Below, in pieces: positions 1 to 6,661 of a stretch of DNA of 16,659 bases; the first letter of the stretch is position 1, and each line of letters begins with the position of its first letter. A model generated the notes under the pieces. That model ran no database searches, was not told where the DNA came from, and was given only the letters and a program-made list of their open reading frames with translations. The stretch comes from Pseudomonadota bacterium. Lineage in GTDB: Bacteria > Pseudomonadota > Gammaproteobacteria > Burkholderiales > Burkholderiaceae_C. Position numbers and translations under genes: made by a program. The DNA lies in NCBI GenBank assembly GCA_023436025.1, contig JAEZKX010000228.1:1-16659 (forward strand), in the 5' to 3' direction.

Positions 1-1043
1 CCATGCCCCAGGCGCGCTACCTGGACGCGCTGGTCGCCGACCTCGAGGCCGCGTTGCCACTGGTGTGGGGCCGGCAGGTGCACAGCATCTTCCTGGGCGG
101 CGGCACGCCCAGCCTGTTCTCGCCCGAATCCATCGCGCGCCTGCTGTCGGACGTGCGGGCGCGCCTGAAGCTCACGGCTGACTGCGAGATCACGCTCGAG
201 GCCAACCCCGGCACCTTCGAGAAGGACCGCTTCCGCGCCTTCCGCGCGGTGGGCGTGACGCGCCTGTCGGTGGGCGTGCAGAGCTTCAACGACGCGCACC
301 TGAAGGCGCTGGGGCGGGTGCACGACCGCGGCCAGGCCATCGCCGCGGTGGAAGAGGCGGCGGCCTCTTTCGACACCTTCAACATCGACCTGATGTATGC
401 GCTGCCGGGGCAGACGCTGGCGCAGTTGGAGGCCGACGTCACGCAGGCGCTGGCGCTGCTGCCGCCGCACCTGTCGATCTACCACCTGACCATCGAGCCC
501 AACACCTACTTCGCCAAGTTCCCGCCCGTTACGCCGCCCGAGGACGATGCCTACGCCATGCTGGACCGCATCACCGAGATGACCACGGGCGCGGGACTGG
601 AGCGCTACGAAGTGTCGGCCTATGCGAAGCCGGGCCACCGCTGCTGGCACAACTGGAACTACTGGCAGTTCGGCGACTATCTGGGCATCGGCGCCGGCGC
701 CCACAGCAAGCTGAGCTTCCCGCACCGGGTGGTGCGCCAGGTGCGCTACCGCGAGCCCAGGCTCTACATGGAGAACGCGCTGGCGGGCCAGGCGATCGCG
801 CAGGACGAAGAGGTCGCCCGCGCCGACCTGCCCTTCGAGTACATGCTCAACGCGCTGCGCCTGCGCGAAGGTTTCGCGCTGCAGGACTTCATGGAGCGCA
901 CCGGCCTGCCCCTGTCGGCCATCGAGCCTGGGCTGCGCGAAGCGGAAGCGAAGGGCCTGATCGAGCGCGATCTCGCCCGCGTGAAGCCGACGGAGAAGGG
1001 CTTCGACTTCCTGTCGGACCTGCAGGGGCTGTTCCTTGCGTAG
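1..1043 (+). CDS. hemW: Radical SAM heme chaperone HemW, 5' end cut by window edge
   Basis: This is the HemW family (formerly called oxygen-independent coproporphyrinogen III oxidase-like), a radical SAM protein that binds heme and delivers it to respiratory enzymes in the cytoplasm. About 346 residues are visible and the frame is open at the left edge. The N-terminal CxxxCxxC iron-sulfur cluster motif that should precede this part lies outside the window, so the Met at base 3 is probably internal. Visible family marks are GGGTPS at visible residues 32-37 (SAM binding), EANPGT at 66-71, LSVGVQSFND around 88-97, NIDLMYALPGQT, and the HemW C-terminal part with HNWNYW, YLGIGAGAHSK and LRLREGF. 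The gene ends in TAG, 36 bp before the tRNA gene. The family assignment is firm. The cluster-binding cysteines, which separate active from degenerate homologues, cannot be checked here. Confidence 0.95.
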   Translation, partial: MPQARYLDALVADLEAALPLVWGRQVHSIFLGGGTPSLFSPESIARLLSDVRARLKLTADCEITLEANPGTFEKDRFRAFRAVGVTRLSVGVQSFNDAHLKALGRVHDRGQAIAAVEEAAASFDTFNIDLMYALPGQTLAQLEADVTQALALLPPHLSIYHLTIEPNTYFAKFPPVTPPEDDAYAMLDRITEMTTGAGLERYEVSAYAKPGHRCWHNWNYWQFGDYLGIGAGAHSKLSFPHRVVRQVRYREPRLYMENALAGQAIAQDEEVARADLPFEYMLNALRLREGFALQDFMERTGLPLSAIEPGLREAEAKGLIERDLARVKPTEKGFDFLSDLQGLFLA

Positions 1044-1068
1044 CGATGGCGGTGCCGCGGCATAGAAT
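1041..1068 (+). promoter_or_regulatory. Possible promoter of tRNA-Ser
   Basis: TAGAAT at 1063-1068 matches the -10 consensus at five of six positions and lies 11 bp before the first base of the tRNA, a normal distance for a tRNA promoter with a very short leader. The best -35 candidate is TAGCGA at 1041-1046, 16 bp upstream and overlapping the hemW stop codon, but it matches TTGACA at only three positions. Read-through from hemW is an alternative. Confidence 0.35.
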
Positions 1069-1079
1069 CGTCGCATCCC

Positions 1080-1169
1080 GGAAGCGTGGGAGAGTGGTTT
1101 AATCCAGCGGTCTTGAAAACCGCCGACGTCGCGAGGCGTCCGTGAGTTCGAATCTCACCGCTTCCGCCA
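1080..1169 (+). tRNA. tRNA-Ser, anticodon UGA
   Basis: A 90-nt class II tRNA with CCA encoded in the DNA. The acceptor stem pairs GGAAGCG (1080-1086) with CGCTTCC (1159-1165), with G as discriminator at 1166 and CCA at 1167-1169. The anticodon stem GCGGT (1107-1111) pairs with ACCGC (1119-1123) around the 7-nt loop CTTGAAA, which puts anticodon TGA at 1114-1116. The long variable arm (GACGTCGCGAGGCGTC) identifies a serine tRNA, and the T loop TTCGAAT is standard. It should read UCA and, by wobble, other UCN codons. No duplicated 3' end of this tRNA was seen in the window, so there is no sign of an element integrated at it. Confidence 0.97.
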
Positions 1170-1287
1170 AGGGCCGCCAGGTTCGATGCGGGTTTCAGGG
1201 TGCTTCAGTCCTGGCCCATCACTGCACCCATCATTTTCGCGGCGCTTGACTTCGATTTTGGAGATCGGTTCGCGCGACCGTGAAAGC

Positions 1288-1303
1288 GCCGCCCGAAGGC
1301 GGC
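1288..1303. other. Perfect GC stem-loop downstream of tRNA-Ser
   Basis: GCCGCC (1288-1293) and GGCGGC (1298-1303) form a 6-bp perfect stem around the tetraloop CGAA. It lies 119 bp past the tRNA end. The following bases (CCCCGCCGGGTGTTTCAT) have no clean T-run, so an intrinsic terminator is not supported. It may be part of a small dispersed repeat. Confidence 0.4.
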
Positions 1304-1330
1304 CCCGCCGGGTGTTTCATCTTGTCGCGC

Positions 1331-1350
1331 TGCGCTGCGCTGCGCTGCGC
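1331..1350. repeat. TGCGC pentanucleotide tandem repeat, four copies
   Basis: Four exact head-to-tail copies of TGCGC run from 1331 to 1350, preceded by an imperfect copy CGCGC at 1326-1330. The unit length of five would shift any reading frame when copies are gained or lost, but no supported gene spans it. It is a candidate slippage site or part of a dispersed intergenic repeat. Confidence 0.8.
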
Positions 1351-1446
1351 GGCTCCAACTTGACAGTCGCAGGACCCATGGGTTCCTCTCGTCCGGAGCC
1401 CGGGCACATTGCGGATCCAGCTTCCGCGATCCCCCAAGCAAGACAA

Positions 1447-1533
1447 GGGTTCACCTTCGACCGGGCGCGCGAGGCGTACGAGTACCTGTCGCAAGGCCGC
1501 CATTTCGGCAAGGTGGTGGTGACCATGCAGTGA
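1447..1533 (+). pseudogene. C-terminal remnant of a zinc-type alcohol dehydrogenase
   Basis: The plus-strand frame ending at the TGA of 1531-1533 encodes a 28-residue stretch that reads like the very end of a medium-chain, zinc-dependent alcohol dehydrogenase: FDRAREAYEYL followed by GRHFGKVVV and a short tail. In that family this segment is the last helix and strand (typically F-x-x-A-x-x-A-Y-x-x-L, then G-x-x-x-G-K-x-V). Nothing in any frame just upstream looks like the rest of such an enzyme, so about 300 residues are missing. No start codon or ribosome binding site serves it. The remnant's stop lies only 6 bp from the end of the convergent curA-like gene. The assignment rests on the residue pattern alone. 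A chance frame is possible but unlikely given how well the pattern fits. Confidence 0.6.
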
Positions 1534-1539
1534 GGCGCG

Positions 1540-2574
1540 TCATTCCGGGTGCACGCGGACGACGAGCTTGCCTGCGTTGCGGCCCTGGAGCAGCCCGATG
1601 AAGGCCGCGGGCGCTTGCTCCAGCCCCTCGACGCGGTCCTCGCGCAGTTTCACCAGGCCGCCCGCAAGCCACGCGTCCATGTCGCGGCGAAACGCGTCGA
1701 AGCGCGCGCCATAGTGGTCGAGGATGATGAAGCCCTGCATCCGGACGCGCTTTTGCAGCACCGCTGCGAGCAGGGCCGTGCGCCGGTCGGGGCCCGTCCG
1801 GGGTTCGGCGTCGTTGTAGTGGGCGATGAACCCGCAGACCGGTACGCGCGCTCCGACGTTCAGGAGTGGCAGCACGGCATCGAGCACCTCGCCACCGACG
1901 TTCTCGAAGTAGACGTCGATGCCCCTTGGGCAGGCGGCCGCGAGCCGCGCCGCGAACTGTGCGTCGCGGTGGTCGATGCAGGCGTCGAACCCGAAGTCGT
2001 CGACCGCGATGCGGCACTTTTCGGTGCCACCGGCGATGCCGACCACGCGGGCGCCCTTCAGGCGCGCGATCTGCCCCACGACCGAGCCGACGGCGCCCGT
2101 CGCAGCGGCGACCACCACCGTTTCGCCGCTTTGCGGTTGGCCGATGTCGAGCAGTCCCACGTGCGCGGTGAAGCCGGGCATGCCGAGTCCGCCGAGCGCG
2201 AGGGAGGGTTGTGCAAGGTCTGGGATCGGCGTCAGTCCGCTTCCGTCGGACACGGCATAGTCCTGCCAGCCGGCGTTGGCGAGCACGATGTCGCCTTCGG
2301 CGAAGTCCGCATGGCGTGAAGCCACGACACGGCTGACGGTTCCTCCGACCATCGTCGCACCCAGTGCCACGGGGGGCGCATAAGCGGGCCCGATGGGATC
2401 CATCAGGTTGCGCATGTACGGATCGAGCGAGAGATAGAGCGTGCGCAGGAGCAACTCGCCTTTGCCCGGTACCGGAGCGGGCTGGGTCTCCAGCCGGAAG
2501 TCTTGCAGCGTTGGCAGGCCGCGGGGACGGCTGGCAAGGGTGATGCGGCGGTTGAGGACGTGTTCGGCGGTCAT
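1540..2574 (-). CDS. curA: CurA-like NADPH-dependent oxidoreductase (zinc-independent MDR)
   Basis: A 344-residue zinc-independent medium-chain dehydrogenase/reductase of the CurA / leukotriene B4 12-hydroxydehydrogenase group. These enzymes use NADPH to reduce alpha,beta-unsaturated ketones and similar enones in the cytoplasm; E. coli CurA reduces curcumin. From memory, the sequence follows E. coli CurA closely along its length: NRRITLASRP at the start, YLSLDPYMR near 47-55, LGMPGFTAHVGLLDIGQP around 130-147, the nucleotide-binding AAATGAVGSVVGQ at 156-168, YFENVGGEVLDAVLPLLN, and GLLQGRNAGKLVVRV at the end. Its length equals that of CurA. It lies 59 bp downstream of the MFS gene on the same strand and is probably co-transcribed with it under the AraC regulator. 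No strong Shine-Dalgarno is seen before the ATG. The physiological substrate is unknown. Confidence 0.87.
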   Translation of the reverse strand: MTAEHVLNRRITLASRPRGLPTLQDFRLETQPAPVPGKGELLLRTLYLSLDPYMRNLMDPIGPAYAPPVALGATMVGGTVSRVVASRHADFAEGDIVLANAGWQDYAVSDGSGLTPIPDLAQPSLALGGLGMPGFTAHVGLLDIGQPQSGETVVVAAATGAVGSVVGQIARLKGARVVGIAGGTEKCRIAVDDFGFDACIDHRDAQFAARLAAACPRGIDVYFENVGGEVLDAVLPLLNVGARVPVCGFIAHYNDAEPRTGPDRRTALLAAVLQKRVRMQGFIILDHYGARFDAFRRDMDAWLAGGLVKLREDRVEGLEQAPAAFIGLLQGRNAGKLVVRVHPE

Positions 2575-2633
2575 GCTGCTTGCTGGAGGCGGAGGGAGCG
2601 GTGGGAGGGCGGGCGACGTGCAGGAGGGCTCGT

Positions 2634-3863
2634 TCAGGCAGGCCGCCGCCGCGGGCCGTAGGCCAGCGTCAGCACGCAGCCGATGGCAAGTGCGGTGAAG
2701 GCGAACGCGGGCCCGCCGAGCGCGCCGATGCGATCGACCAGCAGCCCGCCGCCGATCGCGCCGCTTGCGATGGCGACCTGGAAGGCCGCCACCAGCAGTC
2801 CGCCCACGGCCTCGGCCTGGTCCGGCGCCATGCGGGTGATCCAGGTCTGGAAGCCGACCGGGAACGCGCCGAAGGCGAAACCCCAGAGGGTTACGGCAAC
2901 GGCGGTGACGGCAGGTGAACCCGCCGCCAGCAGCAGGGCGGCCGCAAGCACGGCAATGCTCGCGCTGCCGGCGACGATGGCCCAGCGTTCACTGCGGAGG
3001 GCGATCCAGCCGCCGGCGAAATTGCCGAAGAAGCCGCCGACACCGTAGGCGAGCAGGATGGCGGAGATGGACTCGACGGACAGCCGCGTCACGTCCTCCA
3101 TGAACGGGCGGATGTAGGTGAACCCGGCGAAGTGGCCGGAGATGACGAGCACGACGACCACCAGCGTGATGCGGACGTCCCGGCGGGCGAGTAGCGCGCG
3201 CAAGGCCCCCAGGTCGCTGGACCCGCGCGCAGGCAGGCGCGGCAGCGCGGCGAACTGTGCGACCAGCGTGAGCACGCTGACGGCAGCGGCAGCGAGGAAG
3301 GCGCTGCGCCATCCCCACGCCGCACCCATGAGGGCGCCGATGGGCGCGGCGGACACTGTTGCGACGGACACGCCGGTCAGGATCACGGTCATCGCCCGGG
3401 CGAACAGGTGGTCGGGCACGAGCCGCATCGCCACCGCGGCCGCCATGGACCAGAACCCGCCCAGGGCGATGCCGAGCATCACGCGAGCGGCGAGAAGCAT
3501 GGGCAGGTTGGTGGCGGCCGCGGCCAACAGGTTCGACAGCAGGAGCAATGCCGACAGTGCCATCAGCACCCAACCGCGGTCGATGCGCCTGGTGAGCAAG
3601 GGAATGGCCGGCGCAGCGACTGCCGCGACGAGGGCGGTGGCGGTGACTGCCTGGCCCGCGGATCCGACCGACACCTGGAGATCGGCCGCCATCGTCGTCA
3701 GAAGGCTGGCTGGAAGGAACTCGGCTGTCACCAGCCCGAAGACACCCATCCCAAGGGATGCGACGGCAGGCCAATGCGGCAGCGACGAGGACCTTGGACT
3801 CGCAGGAACGGCCACCGTGGTGGCCGGTTCCTGGACGCAGGCAGTGCAGGGAGACATGGGCAT
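2634..3863 (-). CDS. MFS transporter, DHA1 family, NepI-like
   Basis: A 409-residue major facilitator protein with twelve predicted membrane helices, expected in the inner membrane as a proton-driven exporter. Family marks are TAEFLPASLL in helix 1, the motif-A loop TRRIDRGWVLM between helices 2 and 3, GIALGGFWSMAAAVAMRLVP in helix 4 and the following loop, and GFQTWITRMAPDQAEAVGG in the second half. As I recall, the E. coli purine ribonucleoside exporter NepI has close counterparts of all of these (for instance GLALGGFWAMSASLTMRLVP), so NepI-like is the best label, although the substrate may differ. The frame stays open far upstream to 4280, but that part is antisense to the AraC gene. The start is placed at ATG 3863; ATG 3857 is an alternative. 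Neither has a clear Shine-Dalgarno. The gene diverges from the AraC gene with 76 bp between the starts and precedes curA. Confidence 0.9.
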   Translation of the reverse strand: MPMSPCTACVQEPATTVAVPASPRSSSLPHWPAVASLGMGVFGLVTAEFLPASLLTTMAADLQVSVGSAGQAVTATALVAAVAAPAIPLLTRRIDRGWVLMALSALLLLSNLLAAAATNLPMLLAARVMLGIALGGFWSMAAAVAMRLVPDHLFARAMTVILTGVSVATVSAAPIGALMGAAWGWRSAFLAAAAVSVLTLVAQFAALPRLPARGSSDLGALRALLARRDVRITLVVVVLVISGHFAGFTYIRPFMEDVTRLSVESISAILLAYGVGGFFGNFAGGWIALRSERWAIVAGSASIAVLAAALLLAAGSPAVTAVAVTLWGFAFGAFPVGFQTWITRMAPDQAEAVGGLLVAAFQVAIASGAIGGGLLVDRIGALGGPAFAFTALAIGCVLTLAYGPRRRPA

Positions 3864-3908
3864 CGAAGGTGGCAGTGCATCAAGAGAGGTGTGCAGCTTA
3901 GGACTAGA

Positions 3909-3932
3909 ATTCCGGCGTTTCCATGCTGGAAT
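3909..3932. promoter_or_regulatory. Candidate operator between MFS and AraC genes
   Basis: The 76-bp divergent region contains the inverted repeat TTCCA-N3-TGGAA at 3919-3931, and ATTCC at 3909-3913 also pairs with GGAAT at 3928-3932. The dyad ends 8 bp before the AraC start codon, so a bound protein would block that gene's initiation region. TAGAAT at 3905-3910 resembles a -10 box for the AraC gene but lacks a matching -35. AraC proteins often bind direct rather than inverted repeats, so this remains a guess. Confidence 0.3.
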
Positions 3933-3939
3933 AGCCGAA

Positions 3940-4926
3940 ATGCTTGACCATTCGTCCACGGATTCCGGGGCCTCGGATCTTCCGAAACAGTCTGACGCCC
4001 TGACGCAACTGCTCCTGGGCCTGCGGCTGGACGGCGTGGAGTACGGCCGCTGCCTGCTGCACGCTCCATGGGCCGTGGCCTTCCCCAGCCATCCCACCGC
4101 CCGCTTCCATTTCGTTTCGAGCGGCGGCTGCTGGCTGCGCACGGCCTCGATGGACTGGTTGCGCCTGGATCCTGGAGACGCCGTGCTCCTGCCGCGCGGC
4201 AGCACGCACGTGATGGCCAGTTCCCCCGACGCCTCCGCGGTCGACATCCACTCGCTGGCGCGGGAGCCGGTTTCCGACAACCTCTATCTCGTGCGCGGCG
4301 CCGAGGGCAAGGGCACGGAAGCGGCGGACGTGATGTTCTGCGGGTCGATGCGCTTCAATCTGGACCCCTTGCACCCGCTGATCGCAATGATGCCGGAGGT
4401 CATGCGCGCGGCCGACCTGGCCCGGCGGGACCCCACGGTTCCTGCGCTGCTGGGAGCCATGGAGCGCGAAATCGCACTGGACCGGATTGGCGCGTGCGGC
4501 ATCCTGGCGCGGATGGCGGACGTGCTGGCAGCCAGCATCATCCGGGCCTGGGTGGAATGCGGCTGCAGCGATTCGACAGGCTGGGTCGCGGCGATGCGCT
4601 GCCCGAAGCTCGGCAAGGTGCTGGCGGCCATCCACGGTGATCCGGGGCGCGACTGGACGGTCGCGGCGCTGGCGGAGCTCATGGGCGCGTCGCGCTCGAG
4701 CTTCGCCGAAACCTTCACACGGACCGTCGGCGACACGCCTGCCAGGTACGTGGCCAAGCTGCGGATGTTCCAGGCGCGGCGCTGGATCGCGCAGGACGGC
4801 ATGCGCGTTGCGGTCGCAGCGGATCGTCTCGGCTACGACTCGGAAGCGTCGTTCAGCCGCGCCTTCAAGCGCATCATCGGCCACCCGCCGAGCGTAGCCC
4901 GTGCGCAGCACGGTCGCGCAGTCTGA
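3940..4926 (+). CDS. AraC-family transcriptional regulator with cupin sensor domain
   Basis: A 328-residue AraC/XylS-family regulator. The N-terminal two thirds look like the cupin_6-type sensor domain (WLRLDPGDAVLLPRGSTHVM around residues 70-95 is the typical cupin turn with Pro-Arg-Gly and His). The C-terminal part, about residues 225-320, is the double helix-turn-helix: first unit WTVAALAELMGASRSSFAETF, second unit RVAVAADRLGYDSEASFSRAF, then the family hallmark FKRIIGHPPS. The upstream frame stays open to 3118 but runs antisense to the MFS gene. ATG 3940 was chosen because it lies between the two genes and gives a normal length, with a weak GGA about 10 bases upstream. In this arrangement such proteins usually control the neighbouring exporter and reductase in response to a small molecule; that role is inferred from position. 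Confidence 0.92.
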   Translation: MLDHSSTDSGASDLPKQSDALTQLLLGLRLDGVEYGRCLLHAPWAVAFPSHPTARFHFVSSGGCWLRTASMDWLRLDPGDAVLLPRGSTHVMASSPDASAVDIHSLAREPVSDNLYLVRGAEGKGTEAADVMFCGSMRFNLDPLHPLIAMMPEVMRAADLARRDPTVPALLGAMEREIALDRIGACGILARMADVLAASIIRAWVECGCSDSTGWVAAMRCPKLGKVLAAIHGDPGRDWTVAALAELMGASRSSFAETFTRTVGDTPARYVAKLRMFQARRWIAQDGMRVAVAADRLGYDSEASFSRAFKRIIGHPPSVARAQHGRAV

Positions 4927-5007
4927 CGCCAGGCCGCATGAGGGCTTTGATCGGGCCCGGATTTCAACTTGCGTACGCCAGGGCGCCTTCCCCTGATTCG
5001 TCGAACC

Positions 5008-5439
5008 TCATCCATCGCGCGAATGGATGCCGAACCAGCGTGCCAGCCGTTCGCGCCAGATGTCGCGGCCGGCCTGGCGGTAGTCCCGCAGCCACCCGCG
5101 GGTCGGCGGCATGCGGCGCACCAACCATTGCGCCACGATGATGAAGGCCAGCATCGCGAACAGGCTGAGCCACATCGCGGCCCACCAGCCGTGGCCGGCA
5201 TGCACCAGTTCCTCGCGTAGCGCCGAGCGGAACACGACCACGCCAAAGAGCGGCACGGCCGCGATGCTGAGGTAGCCCAGCAGGAACCTGCCGAGGCCGA
5301 GCCGCCGCCTGCGCTCGCGGGACAGCAGGGACGTGATGGCCAGGGAGAACACCAGCACCGCGGCGAACCACGGCAGCTGTTCAGCTGCACGCTCGACGAA
5401 GGCCCGTGAGAGGAGCTCGGACACGGGAATCAGCACCAC
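5008..5439 (-). CDS. Small membrane protein of unknown function
   Basis: A 143-residue frame that I do not recognise. Three hydrophobic stretches can be seen: roughly residues 21-38 (LPWFAAVLVFSLAITSLL), 50-68 (FLLGYLSIAAVPLFGVVVF) and 84-105 (GWWAAMWLSLFAMLAFIIVAQW). They are separated by a very basic loop (RERRRRLG) and followed by a basic, aromatic C-terminal tail rich in Arg and Trp. The basic loops suggest an inner-membrane protein. The start is uncertain: GTG at 5439 is the first usable codon, with a second GTG directly after it, and no ribosome binding site is evident. The frame stays open upstream without a Met. It converges on the AraC gene with 81 bp between. The coherent hydrophobic pattern argues for a real gene, but a chance frame is not excluded. 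Confidence 0.55.
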   Translation of the reverse strand: MVLIPVSELLSRAFVERAAEQLPWFAAVLVFSLAITSLLSRERRRRLGLGRFLLGYLSIAAVPLFGVVVFRSALREELVHAGHGWWAAMWLSLFAMLAFIIVAQWLVRRMPPTRGWLRDYRQAGRDIWRERLARWFGIHSRDG

Positions 5440-5711
5440 CGGGCGGATCTGCCCGGCGAGTGGGGTCGCGAAGTGGACATGGGGCTCTCGTGTCCTCTGC
5501 TGCCAACTGCATCGCCGGCAGGGCCGAGCGGTGCATGCGAGGAAAGGGTTGCCCAGCGTGCATGACCGCTTTCAGCCCGATTGTGGCAGCCGGACGCGGC
5601 CAGGGGCGCGGCCTCCTCACCTCACCCTGCACGCGGCTCAGCGCCGAGGTCCACCTGGGCCGGGAGCCCCTTGCGCGGCTGGGGCGCCAGGAGACCCCGC
5701 GCGCCGCGGCC

Positions 5712-6641
5712 TCAGGCCGGGTTCGTCCGGCCTGCGTGCAACGGGAGGCCGGCCACGTCGAGGTCGGCCTGCAGGACATCACCGTGGGTGGAATCGGTGA
5801 CGAACAGCCGGCGCCGGTCCTGGCCGCCGAACGCAATGTTGGTGGTCGACGCGCCTTCGGGCCCGCGCAGGACACAGACGGGCTCGGCGCGGGCGTTGAG
5901 CACCCACACATAGCCGAGGCCCGGGTTCGCCACGATGAGGCGGCCCTGTGCATCGGCCGCGAGACCGTCCGGGCCGCTGGGGCCGTACGAAGTGAAGAAC
6001 TGGCTCACCTTGGCGACGCTGCCGTCCGCAAGCAGGGGAACGCGCCAGACACAGTTGCCGCGCGTCACCGCCAGGTACAGCACCGTTCCATCCGGGGACA
6101 GGCAGACGCCATTGGGACTGGGCACGTTGGACAGCAGCAGGTCGAGTTGGCCCGAGGGCCGCAGGCGGTACAGCCGCCCAGTCGGGTCGTGCAGCCCCGT
6201 CTGGCCCTGGTCCGTGAAGTACAGGTTGCCCTGCTGGTCGAACACGAGGTCGTTCACGCCGCGGAAGCGCTCGGTGTTGCGCCGCTCGAGATAGCCGCGC
6301 ACCTGCCCGCTTGCGACGTCCAGCTGCATCAGACCGTTCTTGTAGTCGGTGATGAGCAGGGTGGCGTCGTCGAGGAACTTCAGGCCGTTCGGCTCGCCGT
6401 CGTACTCGGCGACCAGCGTCCAGTCGCCCGCTGCATCGATGCGGAAGATGCGCCCGAACGGGATGTCGGACACGTACAGGTTGCCTTCGCGGTCGAATAC
6501 CGGGCCTTCGAGGAATGAGTCCGTGGGACGGCCGCCGCGGTTGGCGTCTGCCCAGGCACTCTTCGTCCGGGTGCGGAAGCGCGCGGGCAGGGAGGTGAAG
6601 CGCGAGAGTTCGCGCACCTGCGGAGCTTGGAGAAGAAACAT
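5712..6641 (-). CDS. SMP-30/gluconolactonase-like hydrolase
   Basis: A 309-residue six-bladed beta-propeller protein of the SMP-30/gluconolactonase/LRE family, whose members are mostly metal-dependent lactonases opening sugar or other lactones. Repeated blade motifs are clear: GNLYVSDIPFGRIFRID, ATLLITDYKNGLMQLD, GNLYFTDQGQTG, GTVLYLAVTRGNCVWRV and GRLIVANPGLGYVWV. The expected metal and substrate ligands are present: Glu45 in LEGPVF, Asn130 in GVND, Asn177 in SPNGV and Asp225 in GPDG. No convincing signal peptide is seen, so it is probably cytoplasmic. The frame continues upstream but only as a shadow of the amidohydrolase gene. ATG 6641 follows that gene's stop by 20 bp. It is the last gene of the catabolic cluster and presumably acts on a lactone in the same pathway as the amidohydrolase. 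Its exact substrate cannot be told from sequence. Confidence 0.87.
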   Translation of the reverse strand: MFLLQAPQVRELSRFTSLPARFRTRTKSAWADANRGGRPTDSFLEGPVFDREGNLYVSDIPFGRIFRIDAAGDWTLVAEYDGEPNGLKFLDDATLLITDYKNGLMQLDVASGQVRGYLERRNTERFRGVNDLVFDQQGNLYFTDQGQTGLHDPTGRLYRLRPSGQLDLLLSNVPSPNGVCLSPDGTVLYLAVTRGNCVWRVPLLADGSVAKVSQFFTSYGPSGPDGLAADAQGRLIVANPGLGYVWVLNARAEPVCVLRGPEGASTTNIAFGGQDRRRLFVTDSTHGDVLQADLDVAGLPLHAGRTNPA

Positions 6642-6661
6642 GGTTGCGGCTAGGAGGATGG

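Larger units (their letters stand above)
1170..1446. other. Gene-poor stretch between tRNA-Ser and the dehydrogenase remnant
   Basis: No gene could be supported here on either strand. The frames that stay open are arginine-, proline- and alanine-rich, as chance frames in high-GC DNA are. The stretch holds a perfect hairpin at 1288-1303, the TGCGC tandem repeat at 1331-1350 and the 10-bp palindrome ACCCATGGGT at 1374-1383. A perfect TTGACA occurs at 1360-1365, but nothing resembling a -10 box lies at the right distance. Eroded sequence left by loss of the dehydrogenase gene is the simplest reading. Confidence 0.5.

Noticed and set aside
1360..1388. Perfect TTGACA at 1360-1365 as a promoter for the dehydrogenase remnant
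   Set aside because: The bases 17 bp downstream (TTCCTC) do not resemble a -10 box, and no intact gene follows.
1080..1539. Integration site of a mobile element at the tRNA-Ser 3' end
   Set aside because: No integrase, no transposase and no second copy of the tRNA 3' end were seen in the window.
5707..5719. CGGCCT-C-AGGCCG palindrome across the SMP-30 stop codon
   Set aside because: The one-base centre cannot form a usable hairpin loop, and such GC palindromes are common in this DNA.
5406..6518. A 370-codon plus-strand frame over the SMP-30 gene and the gap beside it
   Set aside because: Most of it is antisense to a clear beta-propeller gene, and the part in the gap has no recognisable motif.
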